From assembly GCA_028282865.1 (NCBI GenBank), contig JANQHA010000545.1:1-6019 (forward strand): a stretch of DNA of 6,019 bases, read 5' to 3'. The stretch comes from Oligoflexales bacterium (GTDB lineage Bacteria; Bdellovibrionota_B; Oligoflexia; Oligoflexales; CACXFL01). A model generated the notes under the pieces. The model ran no database searches, was not told the origin of the DNA, and saw nothing but the letters and a program-made list of their open reading frames with translations. Position numbers and translations under genes: made by a program. Below are positions 1-5,938 of the stretch, piece after piece; within the stretch, counting starts at the first letter, position 1; every line of letters begins with the position of its first letter.

Positions 1-341
1 CCTGGTATCGAGAGAACTCGGAGGGTCAAACCCACCCGGTGGCTGATCGTCTTCCCCTTATCATTGATGGGCGCGAATTCCATGATGTGATGGGCAATGT
101 CTCCGAATGGGCTTGGGATAGGTCTCTAGTAGGTTATAAAGGGGTGGGGACTAATCCGATAAATTCTGGAATGCCTAGCGAAAAGCGATATCCACAGAGA
201 GTGATACGTAGTGGCAGTTGGGATTCACGGGCATCTAGTTTAGCAGCAGGTATTTACTATAATGGGAATATTTATTTTAAGCCAAAGCCATCTATGGGTC
301 TTCGGTTGTTTAGAACTATTCACCCAGAGGGGGTGAGGTGA
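1..341 (+). CDS. SUMF/FGE-sulfatase-fold protein, C-terminal fragment (5' end outside window)
   Basis: This is the last 112 codons or so of a protein that begins before the window. The reading frame is open from base 3, and its first visible residues (WYRENSEGQTHPV) already belong to the family, so the GTG at 39 is an internal valine and not a start. Family landmarks in order are the W-x-x-x-NS...THPV stretch, the core F-x-D-V-M-G-N-V-S-E-W-A-W-D (the usual form is GLYDMHGNVWEWCWD), then RVIRSGSWDSRASS and the closing GLRLFRT (usual RGGSW...GFRL). This is the C-terminal half of the formylglycine-generating-enzyme/SUMF1 fold (Pfam FGE-sulfatase). The visible part contains no cysteine at all, so the CxxxxC copper/thiol site of real formylglycine-generating enzymes is missing, and sulfatase activation is unlikely. 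The stop overlaps the next gene's start by 4 bp, which implies one transcript and translational coupling. Fold assignment is confident; function is unknown. Confidence 0.9.
   Translation, partial: WYRENSEGQTHPVADRLPLIIDGREFHDVMGNVSEWAWDRSLVGYKGVGTNPINSGMPSEKRYPQRVIRSGSWDSRASSLAAGIYYNGNIYFKPKPSMGLRLFRTIHPEGVR
326..333 (+). promoter_or_regulatory. Ribosome binding site supporting the GTG start at 338
   Basis: The purine run AGAGGGGG ends 4 bases before the GTG at 338, inside the last codons of the preceding gene. It supports a GTG start within the GTGA overlap. The next in-frame ATG (codon 13) would cut the signal peptide in half, so GTG 338 is preferred. Confidence 0.6.
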
Positions 342-1651
342 AAACCTGGGTAACATTGGCATTTATTATAGCTATGTTTTTTGGGCTTCATGTACATGAA
401 GCCAGAGCTAGCGATCAATGTACGCAAGAGTTTTTTAGTTCACCTACTGAAAGCCTTGACAGCGGTGCAACTGATAATTTCATTTCATACCTTAAGATGC
501 TGCTAGAAAATAAAACGATAGGGAATCTAGAATTAGAAAAGTTTATCTCTAATCTGAGGAGTCAAATTTTAATTAATCCAATCGCTAAAGAGCAAGCTTC
601 GGTAAGTGGTAGAGCTCAGGTTTATTGGAATGGAATTGAGCATCTCATCAATCGTGAGGACCTTGATCGAGATAAAATCCTTATGTGGGTAGGCACTTAT
701 CTGAAAGAGTCTAAGAGAGTTAGGCTCGTTAGGCAGGAGACTCAGGAGCTAGTCCGGGACATGCACCATAGGATTGAATTCCTTCCGGTTCCTGCTGGAC
801 AGCTTCAAGAAAAACCATCATACCAGCGAATGTATTTGACTATGGATCACCCGATTAAAGTGATGCCCATTCCAGTGACGCAAAGGCATTGGGTCTATGA
901 GTTTGGTGTGAACCCGTCACGGTTTGCTCAGGGAGAAAATTCAGTTATCGTCGATGTAGATGGGAGATCTGTAGAGATGCAGGCTGACAACCCCGTAGAG
1001 AATATAACTTGGTGGTCGGCAGCATTTTTGGCTAATAAGCTTTCAGAGAAGTATGGACTCGAGCCAGTATACGATTTTAGTCAAGTTAAGTGGAACCGGA
1101 AAACTAGTGCTGCTGAAGGAACGCTTGTTCCTAGGTGGGCAAAACCTCATAACAATAAGGGTGATCGTTATTGCGCTTGGAAAGATGCTATCAATGTGGC
1201 AATCAACCCTCCGGGTTGTGACTTGTATCATACTGAGGGAGTTCGTTTACTGACAGTGAGAGAGCAGCTTTTTTTGTTTCAAGGTGCTGGTGTGTCGAAG
1301 GGCCCTTTCTACTTCGGTGATAATGCTTCCGATCTTAGATACCATGCATGGTTCCAGGAAAACTCATACAATGAAACTCAACCAGTCGGTTTACTCAGAC
1401 CACTGGTAATCAACGGTCATGAGTTTTACGATTTGCTTGGTAATGTTAATGAATGGAACCACCCAGGATCTGGAGATGTATTTCGTGAGCGCCTTCTACA
1501 GGTGACTGGCGGAAGCTATGAAAGCGAAAGCCCTAAGCGTAGTGCTTCAACTTTAAAGTGTGGTGATTTTTCGACCTATCACCCGACTTATCGACGCGGG
1601 TTTATCGGTGTTCGTTTTGCGATGTGTGACTCTTCAAAGGTAAAACCATAA
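338..1651 (+). CDS. Exported SUMF/FGE-sulfatase-fold protein, lacks catalytic cysteine pair
   Basis: A complete 437-residue protein. Residues 1-25 form a signal peptide: K2, a hydrophobic core at about 4-17 and an A-R-A cleavage site before S25, so it should be exported to the periplasm or beyond. Residues 26-145 are a charged, probably helical region that I do not recognise. Residues 146 to about 430 are an FGE-sulfatase/SUMF domain: EFLPVPAG at 147-154, PVTQRHWVYEF at 179-189 (the usual EVTNxQY), NPVENITWWSAAFLANKLSE at 218-237, LEPVYDF at 241-247, RLLTVREQ at 303-310 (usual RLPTEAEW), QPVG at 348-351, YDLLGNVNEWN at 364-374, VTGGSYES at 389-396 and GFIGVRFA at 421-428. The region after GGSY holds a single cysteine (C408) where true formylglycine-generating enzymes carry CxxxxC, so the enzyme activity is probably absent. 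The domain may instead bind a ligand or partner, as in other non-catalytic members. It overlaps the upstream paralogue by 4 bp (coupled translation). Confidence 0.9.
   Translation: MKTWVTLAFIIAMFFGLHVHEARASDQCTQEFFSSPTESLDSGATDNFISYLKMLLENKTIGNLELEKFISNLRSQILINPIAKEQASVSGRAQVYWNGIEHLINREDLDRDKILMWVGTYLKESKRVRLVRQETQELVRDMHHRIEFLPVPAGQLQEKPSYQRMYLTMDHPIKVMPIPVTQRHWVYEFGVNPSRFAQGENSVIVDVDGRSVEMQADNPVENITWWSAAFLANKLSEKYGLEPVYDFSQVKWNRKTSAAEGTLVPRWAKPHNNKGDRYCAWKDAINVAINPPGCDLYHTEGVRLLTVREQLFLFQGAGVSKGPFYFGDNASDLRYHAWFQENSYNETQPVGLLRPLVINGHEFYDLLGNVNEWNHPGSGDVFRERLLQVTGGSYESESPKRSASTLKCGDFSTYHPTYRRGFIGVRFAMCDSSKVKP
384..403. repeat. Perfect 20-bp palindrome inside the signal-peptide codons
   Basis: GGCTTCATGTACATGAAGCC equals its own reverse complement over all 20 bases and stops matching immediately outside. 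It begins 46 bases after the GTG start and encodes the end of the signal-peptide core (GLHVHEA). As RNA it would fold into an 8-bp stem with a GUAC loop; as DNA it has operator-like twofold symmetry. It is preceded by six Ts and is not followed by a T-run on either strand, so it is not an intrinsic terminator. The symmetry is certain; a function is not shown. Confidence 0.85.
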
Positions 1652-1689
1652 CAACCACGTTGAATCAAGACTCAAAAGATTCGGTTTTA
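1641..1689. terminator. Weak possible bidirectional terminator between convergent genes
   Basis: The two convergent genes are only 13 bp apart. Across the junction, TAAAACC (1641-1647) is complementary to GGTTTTA (1683-1689), and inside it GAATC (1662-1666) is complementary to GATTC (1678-1682). Together they could form a bulged stem that uses bases from both coding regions, with a short TTTTAATTT stretch on the + strand side. There is no GC-rich stem with a clean T-tract, so this is a weak candidate. Confidence 0.2.
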
Positions 1690-2438
1690 ATTTGATCGTC
1701 TTCTATTCCCTTAGTTTTTGCATAGGCAACTGTTAGATCCATAATGGCTTCGGGGCCACAGGTCATAAAAGTAGCTTGTGGCAACTGTGCTGGCTCTACG
1801 AATCTTTCGAGCATTTCAGCTGTCGGACGCCCCTGCCAAAATTTATCGTCGTCGGTTTGCTCTCGAGTTAAAGTCACATTGACGATTACTCCGGGGTGCT
1901 CTGCTGCCCAACTTAGCTCGCGCCAGTTAATAAGATCTTTTTGACTTCGATAGGCAACTAGAAGGTGTAAGGACTCGGGTGCTTCCGGCTGACCGAGTTT
2001 ATCGGCATATTCCTTTAGAATGCTGGTAAACGGTGTAACCCCGCTTCCACCTGCCACCATATATAAATGCTTGTGGTCCTTCTCATAATCATAAATAAAT
2101 TTGCCGATAGGTCCGCGTGCTCTTAACACATCACCAACCTTGACGTGATCGCATAACCAGTTACTTACAAGCCCTCCTTCGACCCGCTTTACCGTGAAGA
2201 TGGAGTGCTGCTCATCCCGAGGAGAGCCAGACATAGTGTACGATCTGACCACGGGCTTTTCACCGATATGATCAAATCGAAAAGTAAGATATTGTCCCGC
2301 AACGAAATCAAATGGCCGACCACCTTCGTCACCGTCTTCCAAGAAAAAAGTTTTAGTATCGTGAGTTTCTTCATAGATTTCAGCTACTCGAAGGTTCATC
2401 CACCCACGTTTAATTCGTTTTTTTTTATCTTGAGTCAC
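1665..2438 (-). CDS. Stand-alone FAD/NAD(P)H oxidoreductase, ferredoxin-NADP reductase superfamily
   Basis: A 257-residue flavin reductase module that would pass electrons from NAD(P)H through FAD to an unidentified partner in the cytoplasm. The FAD-binding beta-barrel covers about residues 13-118: AGQYL at 47-51, the flavin motif RSYT at 65-68 with SGSP following, GGLVSNWL at 88-95 (FAD phosphate contact) and GPIGKF at 109-114. The NAD(P)-binding half covers about 122-257: VAGGSGVTPFTSIL at 128-141, CGPEAIM at 227-233 and a terminal ESF at 253-255. It resembles the reductase part of flavohaemoglobin or of PaaE/Hcr-type reductases but has no globin domain before it and no 2Fe-2S domain after it, so the acceptor must be a separate protein. 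Start: GTG with GGAG 9 bases upstream; ATG at 2399 (residue 14) is an alternative that would still keep the whole domain. It is divergent from the GST gene. Exact substrate unknown. Confidence 0.9.
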   Translation of the reverse strand: MTQDKKKRIKRGWMNLRVAEIYEETHDTKTFFLEDGDEGGRPFDFVAGQYLTFRFDHIGEKPVVRSYTMSGSPRDEQHSIFTVKRVEGGLVSNWLCDHVKVGDVLRARGPIGKFIYDYEKDHKHLYMVAGGSGVTPFTSILKEYADKLGQPEAPESLHLLVAYRSQKDLINWRELSWAAEHPGVIVNVTLTREQTDDDKFWQGRPTAEMLERFVEPAQLPQATFMTCGPEAIMDLTVAYAKTKGIEDDQIKTESFES

Positions 2439-2443
2439 TTATA

Positions 2444-2472
2444 TTCACTCCGATTTTGTATTGCAGTATGAT
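2444..2472 (+). promoter_or_regulatory. Predicted promoter for the maiA-like gene
   Basis: TTCACT (2444-2449, 4 of 6 to the -35 consensus), a 17-bp spacer and TATGAT (2467-2472, 5 of 6 to the -10 consensus). The predicted transcript start is near 2479, giving a leader of about 35 nt that contains the AAAGGAG ribosome site. It shares its -10 bases with the opposing promoter. Confidence 0.45.
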
Positions 2473-2496
2473 AGCTTTGTTGTGTTTATACGTCTA
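2468..2496 (-). promoter_or_regulatory. Predicted promoter for the minus-strand reductase gene
   Basis: Read on the minus strand: TAGACG (2496-2491, 4 of 6), a 17-bp spacer, then TATCAT (2473-2468, 5 of 6). The predicted start is near 2461, about 22 nt before the GTG, with GGAG (2451-2448) in the leader. The -10 box overlaps the plus-strand -10 box by five bases. Confidence 0.4.
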
Positions 2497-2501
2497 TCGA
2501 G

Positions 2502-2510
2502 AAAGGAGTT
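2502..2510 (+). promoter_or_regulatory. Strong ribosome binding site of the maiA-like gene
   Basis: AAAGGAGTT lies just before the ATG at 2514, with a few bases of spacing from the GGAG core. It is the clearest Shine-Dalgarno sequence in the window and fixes this start. Confidence 0.7.
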
Positions 2511-2513
2511 AAT

Positions 2514-3140
2514 ATGCCCGTTCTAGAACTTTATCACTACTGGAGGTCTTCATGCTCATGGCGTGTTAGGTGGGCTCTTAACCATAAAAAGATTGCTTAC
2601 AAGGATATTGCGGTGGATCTGGTTAAAGGTGAGCAGAGAACTCCTGAGTTTCTAGCTAAGAATCCGTCAGGCTTTGTTCCTTGCTTAAAGATCGGCGATC
2701 GTTATTTGAGTGAATCTCTAGCGATTATCGAGTGGATTGAGGAAAGCTACCCGCAGAACCCGCTGTTGCCTGAAGACCCCGCGAGCAGAGCGGTAGTTCG
2801 GCAACTAGCTATGACGATTGCTGCTGGTACACAGCCAATTCAAAATCTTAAGGTTCAAAAATACGTTTCAAACGATCAGAAAGCCGGACAAAAATTCGCT
2901 AAGCATTGGATTAACGAGGGGCTAAAGGTGTACGAAGAGATTGCATCGCAGCATGCTGGCACCTATAGTTTCGGTGGATCGATAACTATTGCCGATCTTT
3001 GCCTAATCCCCCAAGCTTATAATGGCCTCCGATTTGGCGTTGATTTGAGCCAGTATCCGATCGTGGAGCGAATTTATAACTGCTGCCGACAGCTTGATGA
3101 TTGTATCAAAGCAGCTCCTGAGAGCTATCAGCCTAAATAA
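2514..3140 (+). CDS. maiA: Zeta-class glutathione S-transferase, probable maleylacetoacetate isomerase
   Basis: A 208-residue cytosolic enzyme, close to the usual 210-216 of the family. It would use glutathione to isomerise maleylacetoacetate to fumarylacetoacetate in tyrosine/phenylalanine (homogentisate) breakdown; close relatives act on maleylpyruvate in the gentisate pathway. The N-terminal thioredoxin-like domain has the zeta-class signature SSCSWRVR at 12-19, which includes the catalytic serine and the cysteine C14, followed by NPSGFVPCL for the cis-proline glutathione site and ESLAIIEWIEE. The C-terminal helical domain has the family-typical AGTQPIQNLKV, ITIADLCLIPQAYNGLRFGVDLSQYP and a C-terminal proline-rich end. 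The ATG is set by a strong AAAGGAG. The neighbours do not include homogentisate dioxygenase or fumarylacetoacetase, so the pathway role rests on family membership only. A general GST role is the alternative. Confidence 0.9.
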   Translation: MPVLELYHYWRSSCSWRVRWALNHKKIAYKDIAVDLVKGEQRTPEFLAKNPSGFVPCLKIGDRYLSESLAIIEWIEESYPQNPLLPEDPASRAVVRQLAMTIAAGTQPIQNLKVQKYVSNDQKAGQKFAKHWINEGLKVYEEIASQHAGTYSFGGSITIADLCLIPQAYNGLRFGVDLSQYPIVERIYNCCRQLDDCIKAAPESYQPK

Positions 3141-3160
3141 TTTTAAGCTTTTTTCGGACG

Positions 3161-3192
3161 TCTAGCTGTCAATTTTTCTGACACTGACTAGA
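3161..3192. repeat. Interrupted dyad upstream of the phospholipase D-like gene
   Basis: Two nested inverted pairs share a centre: TCTAG (3161-3165) with CTAGA (3188-3192), and TGTCA (3167-3171) with TGACA (3179-3183) around a 7-base centre. It lies in the 145-bp gap after maiA. No T-run follows, so it is a poor terminator, and it could be an operator for the next gene. No convincing -35/-10 pair stands out in this gap: TTGTTA (3207-3212) and TAAAAT (3214-3219) are present but badly spaced. Confidence 0.35.
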
Positions 3193-3285
3193 ATGTGGTC
3201 TGTTTATTGTTAGTAAAATCAATTAGTTACTATGGCTGCGATCTTGCATTTATTACCTCAATAGGAAAAACCTGGAGGTAGGGCC

Positions 3286-4863
3286 ATGAGCCCAAAAGTA
3301 GTAACGACTTCAATTGACTTTAGAAGAAGCTATCAGCTTTTAGCTTTTATTGTGGCTGTTTTTAGCCTCAGTTCATGTCTTAAAGTTGGCAAGTCAACTC
3401 GTCGGGCCGCTACTCCGTATAATCCTCAAGGTGCTACAGCTAATCCTCCCGGAAGTTCTGGGCAGTTCCCAGTGCTTACTCAACCCGGTGATATTTATGG
3501 GACCAACTTTGCCACTAGGTTTCCTTTGCACAGCTCTGCAAACTCTCAGGTCGCTGTGATGGAAAACGGTGAAGATTTCCTATCGGTTCGCATGGCTATG
3601 CTAAATCAAGCAAAGAAATCTGTGCTAATTCAAACTTTGATATGGCGTGGTAATGAGAGTGGCTGGGCTGTTGCTGAGAAATTAGTTGAACTTCATAACC
3701 GTGGTATCAAGGTCGAGATTATTGTCGATCCCCTATCAAGTTTATTGCCCGGTGATCAAGGTGTTTTGGCGCACATGGCAGCTATGGGCATTCCGATACA
3801 AGGTTTTGCACCCCTATATGGTGGTGTTTTAAACAAAATTGTCACTGGCAGGTCCGATATTGAAAATCTTTTAAACGATGCGAATGCTCGCTATCATGAG
3901 AAGTTCTTTGTGGTCGATCATGAGCTGGGCGATCAAGCTTATGCGATCATCGGCGGTACTAACATCGGCAATGAATATTTCAGAATGAACCCCGAAGACC
4001 AAGATCTTCATTGGACTGATAAAGACGTTGTTTTACGTGGTCCGATTATTCAAGATATTGTCAGAAGCTTTAATGATAATATGGTTGAGTACGCAGCAAA
4101 TAATATTTCATCTGATGGTGGGACCATCACCTCGGTGTTGGCGACTCTTCAGGGAATGATATTTGATAAAGATTCCAACCCTACTATTGAAGCCCGTATT
4201 TCTCAAACTGTAAACCAGTCTAACGTCCTTCAGGGTCTAGTGTGGCACCCAGCTTCGATGCGCTTTATCCAAAGCCGTCCTCGTAGAAGTGAAAAATATA
4301 TATTTCAGACCTATATCGATATGATCAAAAATAGTCAGGAAGAAATCCTTATTGCAAATTCATACTTTCTACCTTCTATTGAGTTTCAAAATGAGCTTAT
4401 TAACGCCATCACTCGAGGGGTGAAAGTTAAAATTCTGACAAATAGCAAAGAGGTCACTGACTTCCCGGCACTGGTAACAGCAGCCAGAGTCTTGTATAAG
4501 AGGCTCCTAGATGCAAACCCCGTCGCTACGAGTTCTGCAGAAAAACTACTAGAAATATATGAGTGGTCCGGTCGCGAGCGTGAAGGGCTTTATCACTCAA
4601 AGTTTGGTGTTTTTGACCGCAAAGCTTCGATTGTTGGGTCTTATAACATAGATCCTCGTAGCAAAAACTTTAACAGCGAATCTATTGTTGTATTTGAAAG
4701 TATCCCAGCTACCCTTCAGATTGTGAATGAATTTTATCGTCATATTGCTCCTAAATATAGTAATAATATCTCGGTTCAGCAAGCTGCTGAATTTAGAGAT
4801 CCTTCAGACTTTATTGACCAGATTGAAACTCGTTTTTTAGAGAAGCTTACTCCGCTTCTATAA
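3286..4863 (+). CDS. Phospholipase D-family lipoprotein, ClsC/YmdC-like with two HKD motifs
   Basis: A 525-residue protein. An N-terminal lipoprotein signal has RR at 13-14, a hydrophobic stretch at about 17-28 and the lipobox LSSC at 28-31, so C31 would be lipidated. Residue 32 is Leu, not Asp, which under the E. coli sorting rule favours the outer membrane. A Pro/Gly/Ser/Thr-rich tether follows (about 38-68). Two phospholipase D catalytic halves come next. HKD1 is H204-x-K206-x4-D211, followed by IIGGTNIGNEYF at 221-232. HKD2 is H437-x-K439-x4-D444, followed by VGSYNIDPRSKNFNSE at 450-465. Both histidines, lysines and aspartates are intact, so phosphatidyl transfer or hydrolysis is expected. 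The GGxNIGxEYF and GSxNxDPRSxxxNxE patterns recall E. coli ClsC (YmdC), which makes cardiolipin from phosphatidylglycerol and phosphatidylethanolamine; a phospholipase is the alternative. The start is supported by GGAGG 7 bases upstream. A LysR gene follows after 14 bp. Confidence 0.92.
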   Translation: MSPKVVTTSIDFRRSYQLLAFIVAVFSLSSCLKVGKSTRRAATPYNPQGATANPPGSSGQFPVLTQPGDIYGTNFATRFPLHSSANSQVAVMENGEDFLSVRMAMLNQAKKSVLIQTLIWRGNESGWAVAEKLVELHNRGIKVEIIVDPLSSLLPGDQGVLAHMAAMGIPIQGFAPLYGGVLNKIVTGRSDIENLLNDANARYHEKFFVVDHELGDQAYAIIGGTNIGNEYFRMNPEDQDLHWTDKDVVLRGPIIQDIVRSFNDNMVEYAANNISSDGGTITSVLATLQGMIFDKDSNPTIEARISQTVNQSNVLQGLVWHPASMRFIQSRPRRSEKYIFQTYIDMIKNSQEEILIANSYFLPSIEFQNELINAITRGVKVKILTNSKEVTDFPALVTAARVLYKRLLDANPVATSSAEKLLEIYEWSGREREGLYHSKFGVFDRKASIVGSYNIDPRSKNFNSESIVVFESIPATLQIVNEFYRHIAPKYSNNISVQQAAEFRDPSDFIDQIETRFLEKLTPLL

Positions 4864-4877
4864 AGGTAAAAGGTGAT

Positions 4878-5798
4878 ATGAAACTTGTTGACCAGGTTAA
4901 TCTAAATCATTTGAGGGTATTTGATAGCGTTTATCGTAGCCGAAGTATGACCGCTGCTGCTAAAGAACTTCACTTAACCCAGTCAGGCATAAGTCAACAC
5001 ATCAAATCACTTGAAGAATGTTTGAAAATAAAATTATTTGATCGCTATAAACAGAAAATCATCCCTACTGAAACTGCTAACACATTATTTAAGTTTTGTA
5101 ATAAAGGCTTTGAGGACCTAGAGTCGACTCTCAGGTTTATCACTGGGAAAAAAGAGCAGTTATCTGGGGTTGTCAGTGTCGGTATGCCTTTAGAGTTTGG
5201 TGAAGGTATGCTTCTTCCTATTATAAGTAAATTTCTCCAGAAACACCCGTTGGTACACGTCAATATTATATTTGGCTTGGGTCATGAAATCACCTCTCAA
5301 GTGATAAACGGCGAGCTGGATTTTGCTTATATAGATGAATTCTCATTTGATAAGAGGATTACGGTAGAGGAGGTTCGAAGTGAGGAGATTGAGCTGGTGG
5401 CCTCTAAAAAATATTTAAAGAAATTTATGAAATCTCCAAGTGATAAGGTGCCTTTTGACCAGTTAGAGTACATCTCATATGTTACCGGTTCACCGGTATT
5501 AAAGTCTTGGTTCAAGCATCATGCTCCTGGTAAAACTCCAAGCTCATTTAATGTCCGTGCCACTCTGTCTAGTCCGACAGGCGTGTTAAAGTTGGTTCAA
5601 GAAGGCTTAGGAGTCGGTGTGGTACCTCATCACCTTTTGGAGATGTTAGGTAAAGATTTGAACAAGCTACAGGTCATTTCTGGCAAGAAGCAGAAACTAA
5701 ATGTTCCTATCTGTGTTGCCTATTTATACGGAAAAACCCACTCTCCTGCTGCTTTTGAGTTGTCTAAGGAGATAGCCATTGCAATGGGTGTTTATTAA
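4878..5798 (+). CDS. LysR-family transcriptional regulator
   Basis: A 306-residue DNA-binding regulator, normal LysR length. The N-terminal winged helix-turn-helix covers about 8-66: LNHLRVFDSVYRSRSMTAAA, then KELHLTQSGISQHIKSLE (29-46, with the recognition helix around SGISQHIKSLE), then the wing around LFDR. A linker helix runs to about 90. The effector-binding domain begins near GVVSVGMP (97-104) and includes LLPIISKFLQKHP (112-124), GELDFAYIDE (145-154) and GLGVGVVPHHLLE (243-255), the usual second-subdomain signature. The inducer cannot be read from the sequence. The gene starts 14 bp after the phospholipase D-like gene, with AAAGG at 4868-4872 as ribosome site, so co-transcription is likely. 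That makes the upstream enzyme gene and the downstream lipoprotein promoter the natural candidates for control, together with its own expression. No divergent partner gene is present, unlike the commonest LysR layout. Confidence 0.93.
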   Translation: MKLVDQVNLNHLRVFDSVYRSRSMTAAAKELHLTQSGISQHIKSLEECLKIKLFDRYKQKIIPTETANTLFKFCNKGFEDLESTLRFITGKKEQLSGVVSVGMPLEFGEGMLLPIISKFLQKHPLVHVNIIFGLGHEITSQVINGELDFAYIDEFSFDKRITVEEVRSEEIELVASKKYLKKFMKSPSDKVPFDQLEYISYVTGSPVLKSWFKHHAPGKTPSSFNVRATLSSPTGVLKLVQEGLGVGVVPHHLLEMLGKDLNKLQVISGKKQKLNVPICVAYLYGKTHSPAAFELSKEIAIAMGVY

Positions 5799-5833
5799 TA
5801 CCGCTTGCCTGAAAATCCAATCACAAGTGGTAT
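5798..5833. repeat. 10-bp inverted repeat directly after the LysR stop codon
   Basis: ATACCGCTTG (5798-5807) faces CAAGTGGTAT (5824-5833) across 16 bases. Nine of ten positions are exact complements and the tenth is a G-U pair in RNA, so a 10-bp stem can form. The left arm shares the last base of the stop codon and the right arm touches the TATAAT box at 5833-5838. No T-run follows, so it is not a standard intrinsic terminator; a 3'-end hairpin or an operator are both possible. Confidence 0.55.
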
Positions 5834-5838
5834 ATAAT
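5833..5838 (+). promoter_or_regulatory. Predicted -10 box for the downstream lipoprotein gene
   Basis: TATAAT matches the -10 consensus at all six positions, with TGG at 5828-5830 just before it. No good -35 sits at 16-18 bp: TTGCCT (5805-5810) is 22 bp away. This could be an activator-dependent or partly extended -10 promoter. A start near 5845 would give a leader of about 95 nt to the ATG at 5939. Confidence 0.4.
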
Positions 5839-5938
5839 ATGCGTTTGAAATTCCATGCTAAAATGACCCTAATATCTATTACTTCCTCAAAAAAAATGCT
5901 AACATTAGTCGAGCTAATTGATTCTTATGAGAACTCAT

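Noticed and set aside
39..341. A 100-residue gene starting at GTG 39
   Set aside because: The frame is open back to base 3 and the residues before 39 (WYRENSEGQTHP) match the family, so 39 is internal to a gene that begins outside the window.
1043..1253. Short open frames on both strands within the second SUMF-like gene
   Set aside because: They lie entirely inside a well-supported coding region, have no ribosome site and show no recognisable protein features.
338..1651. Annotation as an active formylglycine-generating (sulfatase-activating) enzyme
   Set aside because: The paired cysteines needed for catalysis are absent from the C-terminal region and no sulfatase is nearby.
2189..2471. Short open frames overlapping the reductase gene and the divergent gap
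   Set aside because: They are shadows of the reductase, which carries clear FAD and NAD motifs in its own frame.
3113..3154. Intrinsic terminator after the maiA-like gene (AGCTC/GAGCT hairpin plus TTTTTT)
   Set aside because: The 5-bp hairpin (3113-3126) is inside the coding region and the six Ts (3149-3154) are more than 20 bases further on, so they do not form one terminator.
5484..5497. Direct repeat ACCGGT-TC-ACCGGT
   Set aside because: It is short, lies within conserved LysR coding sequence and is explained by the encoded VTGSPV residues.
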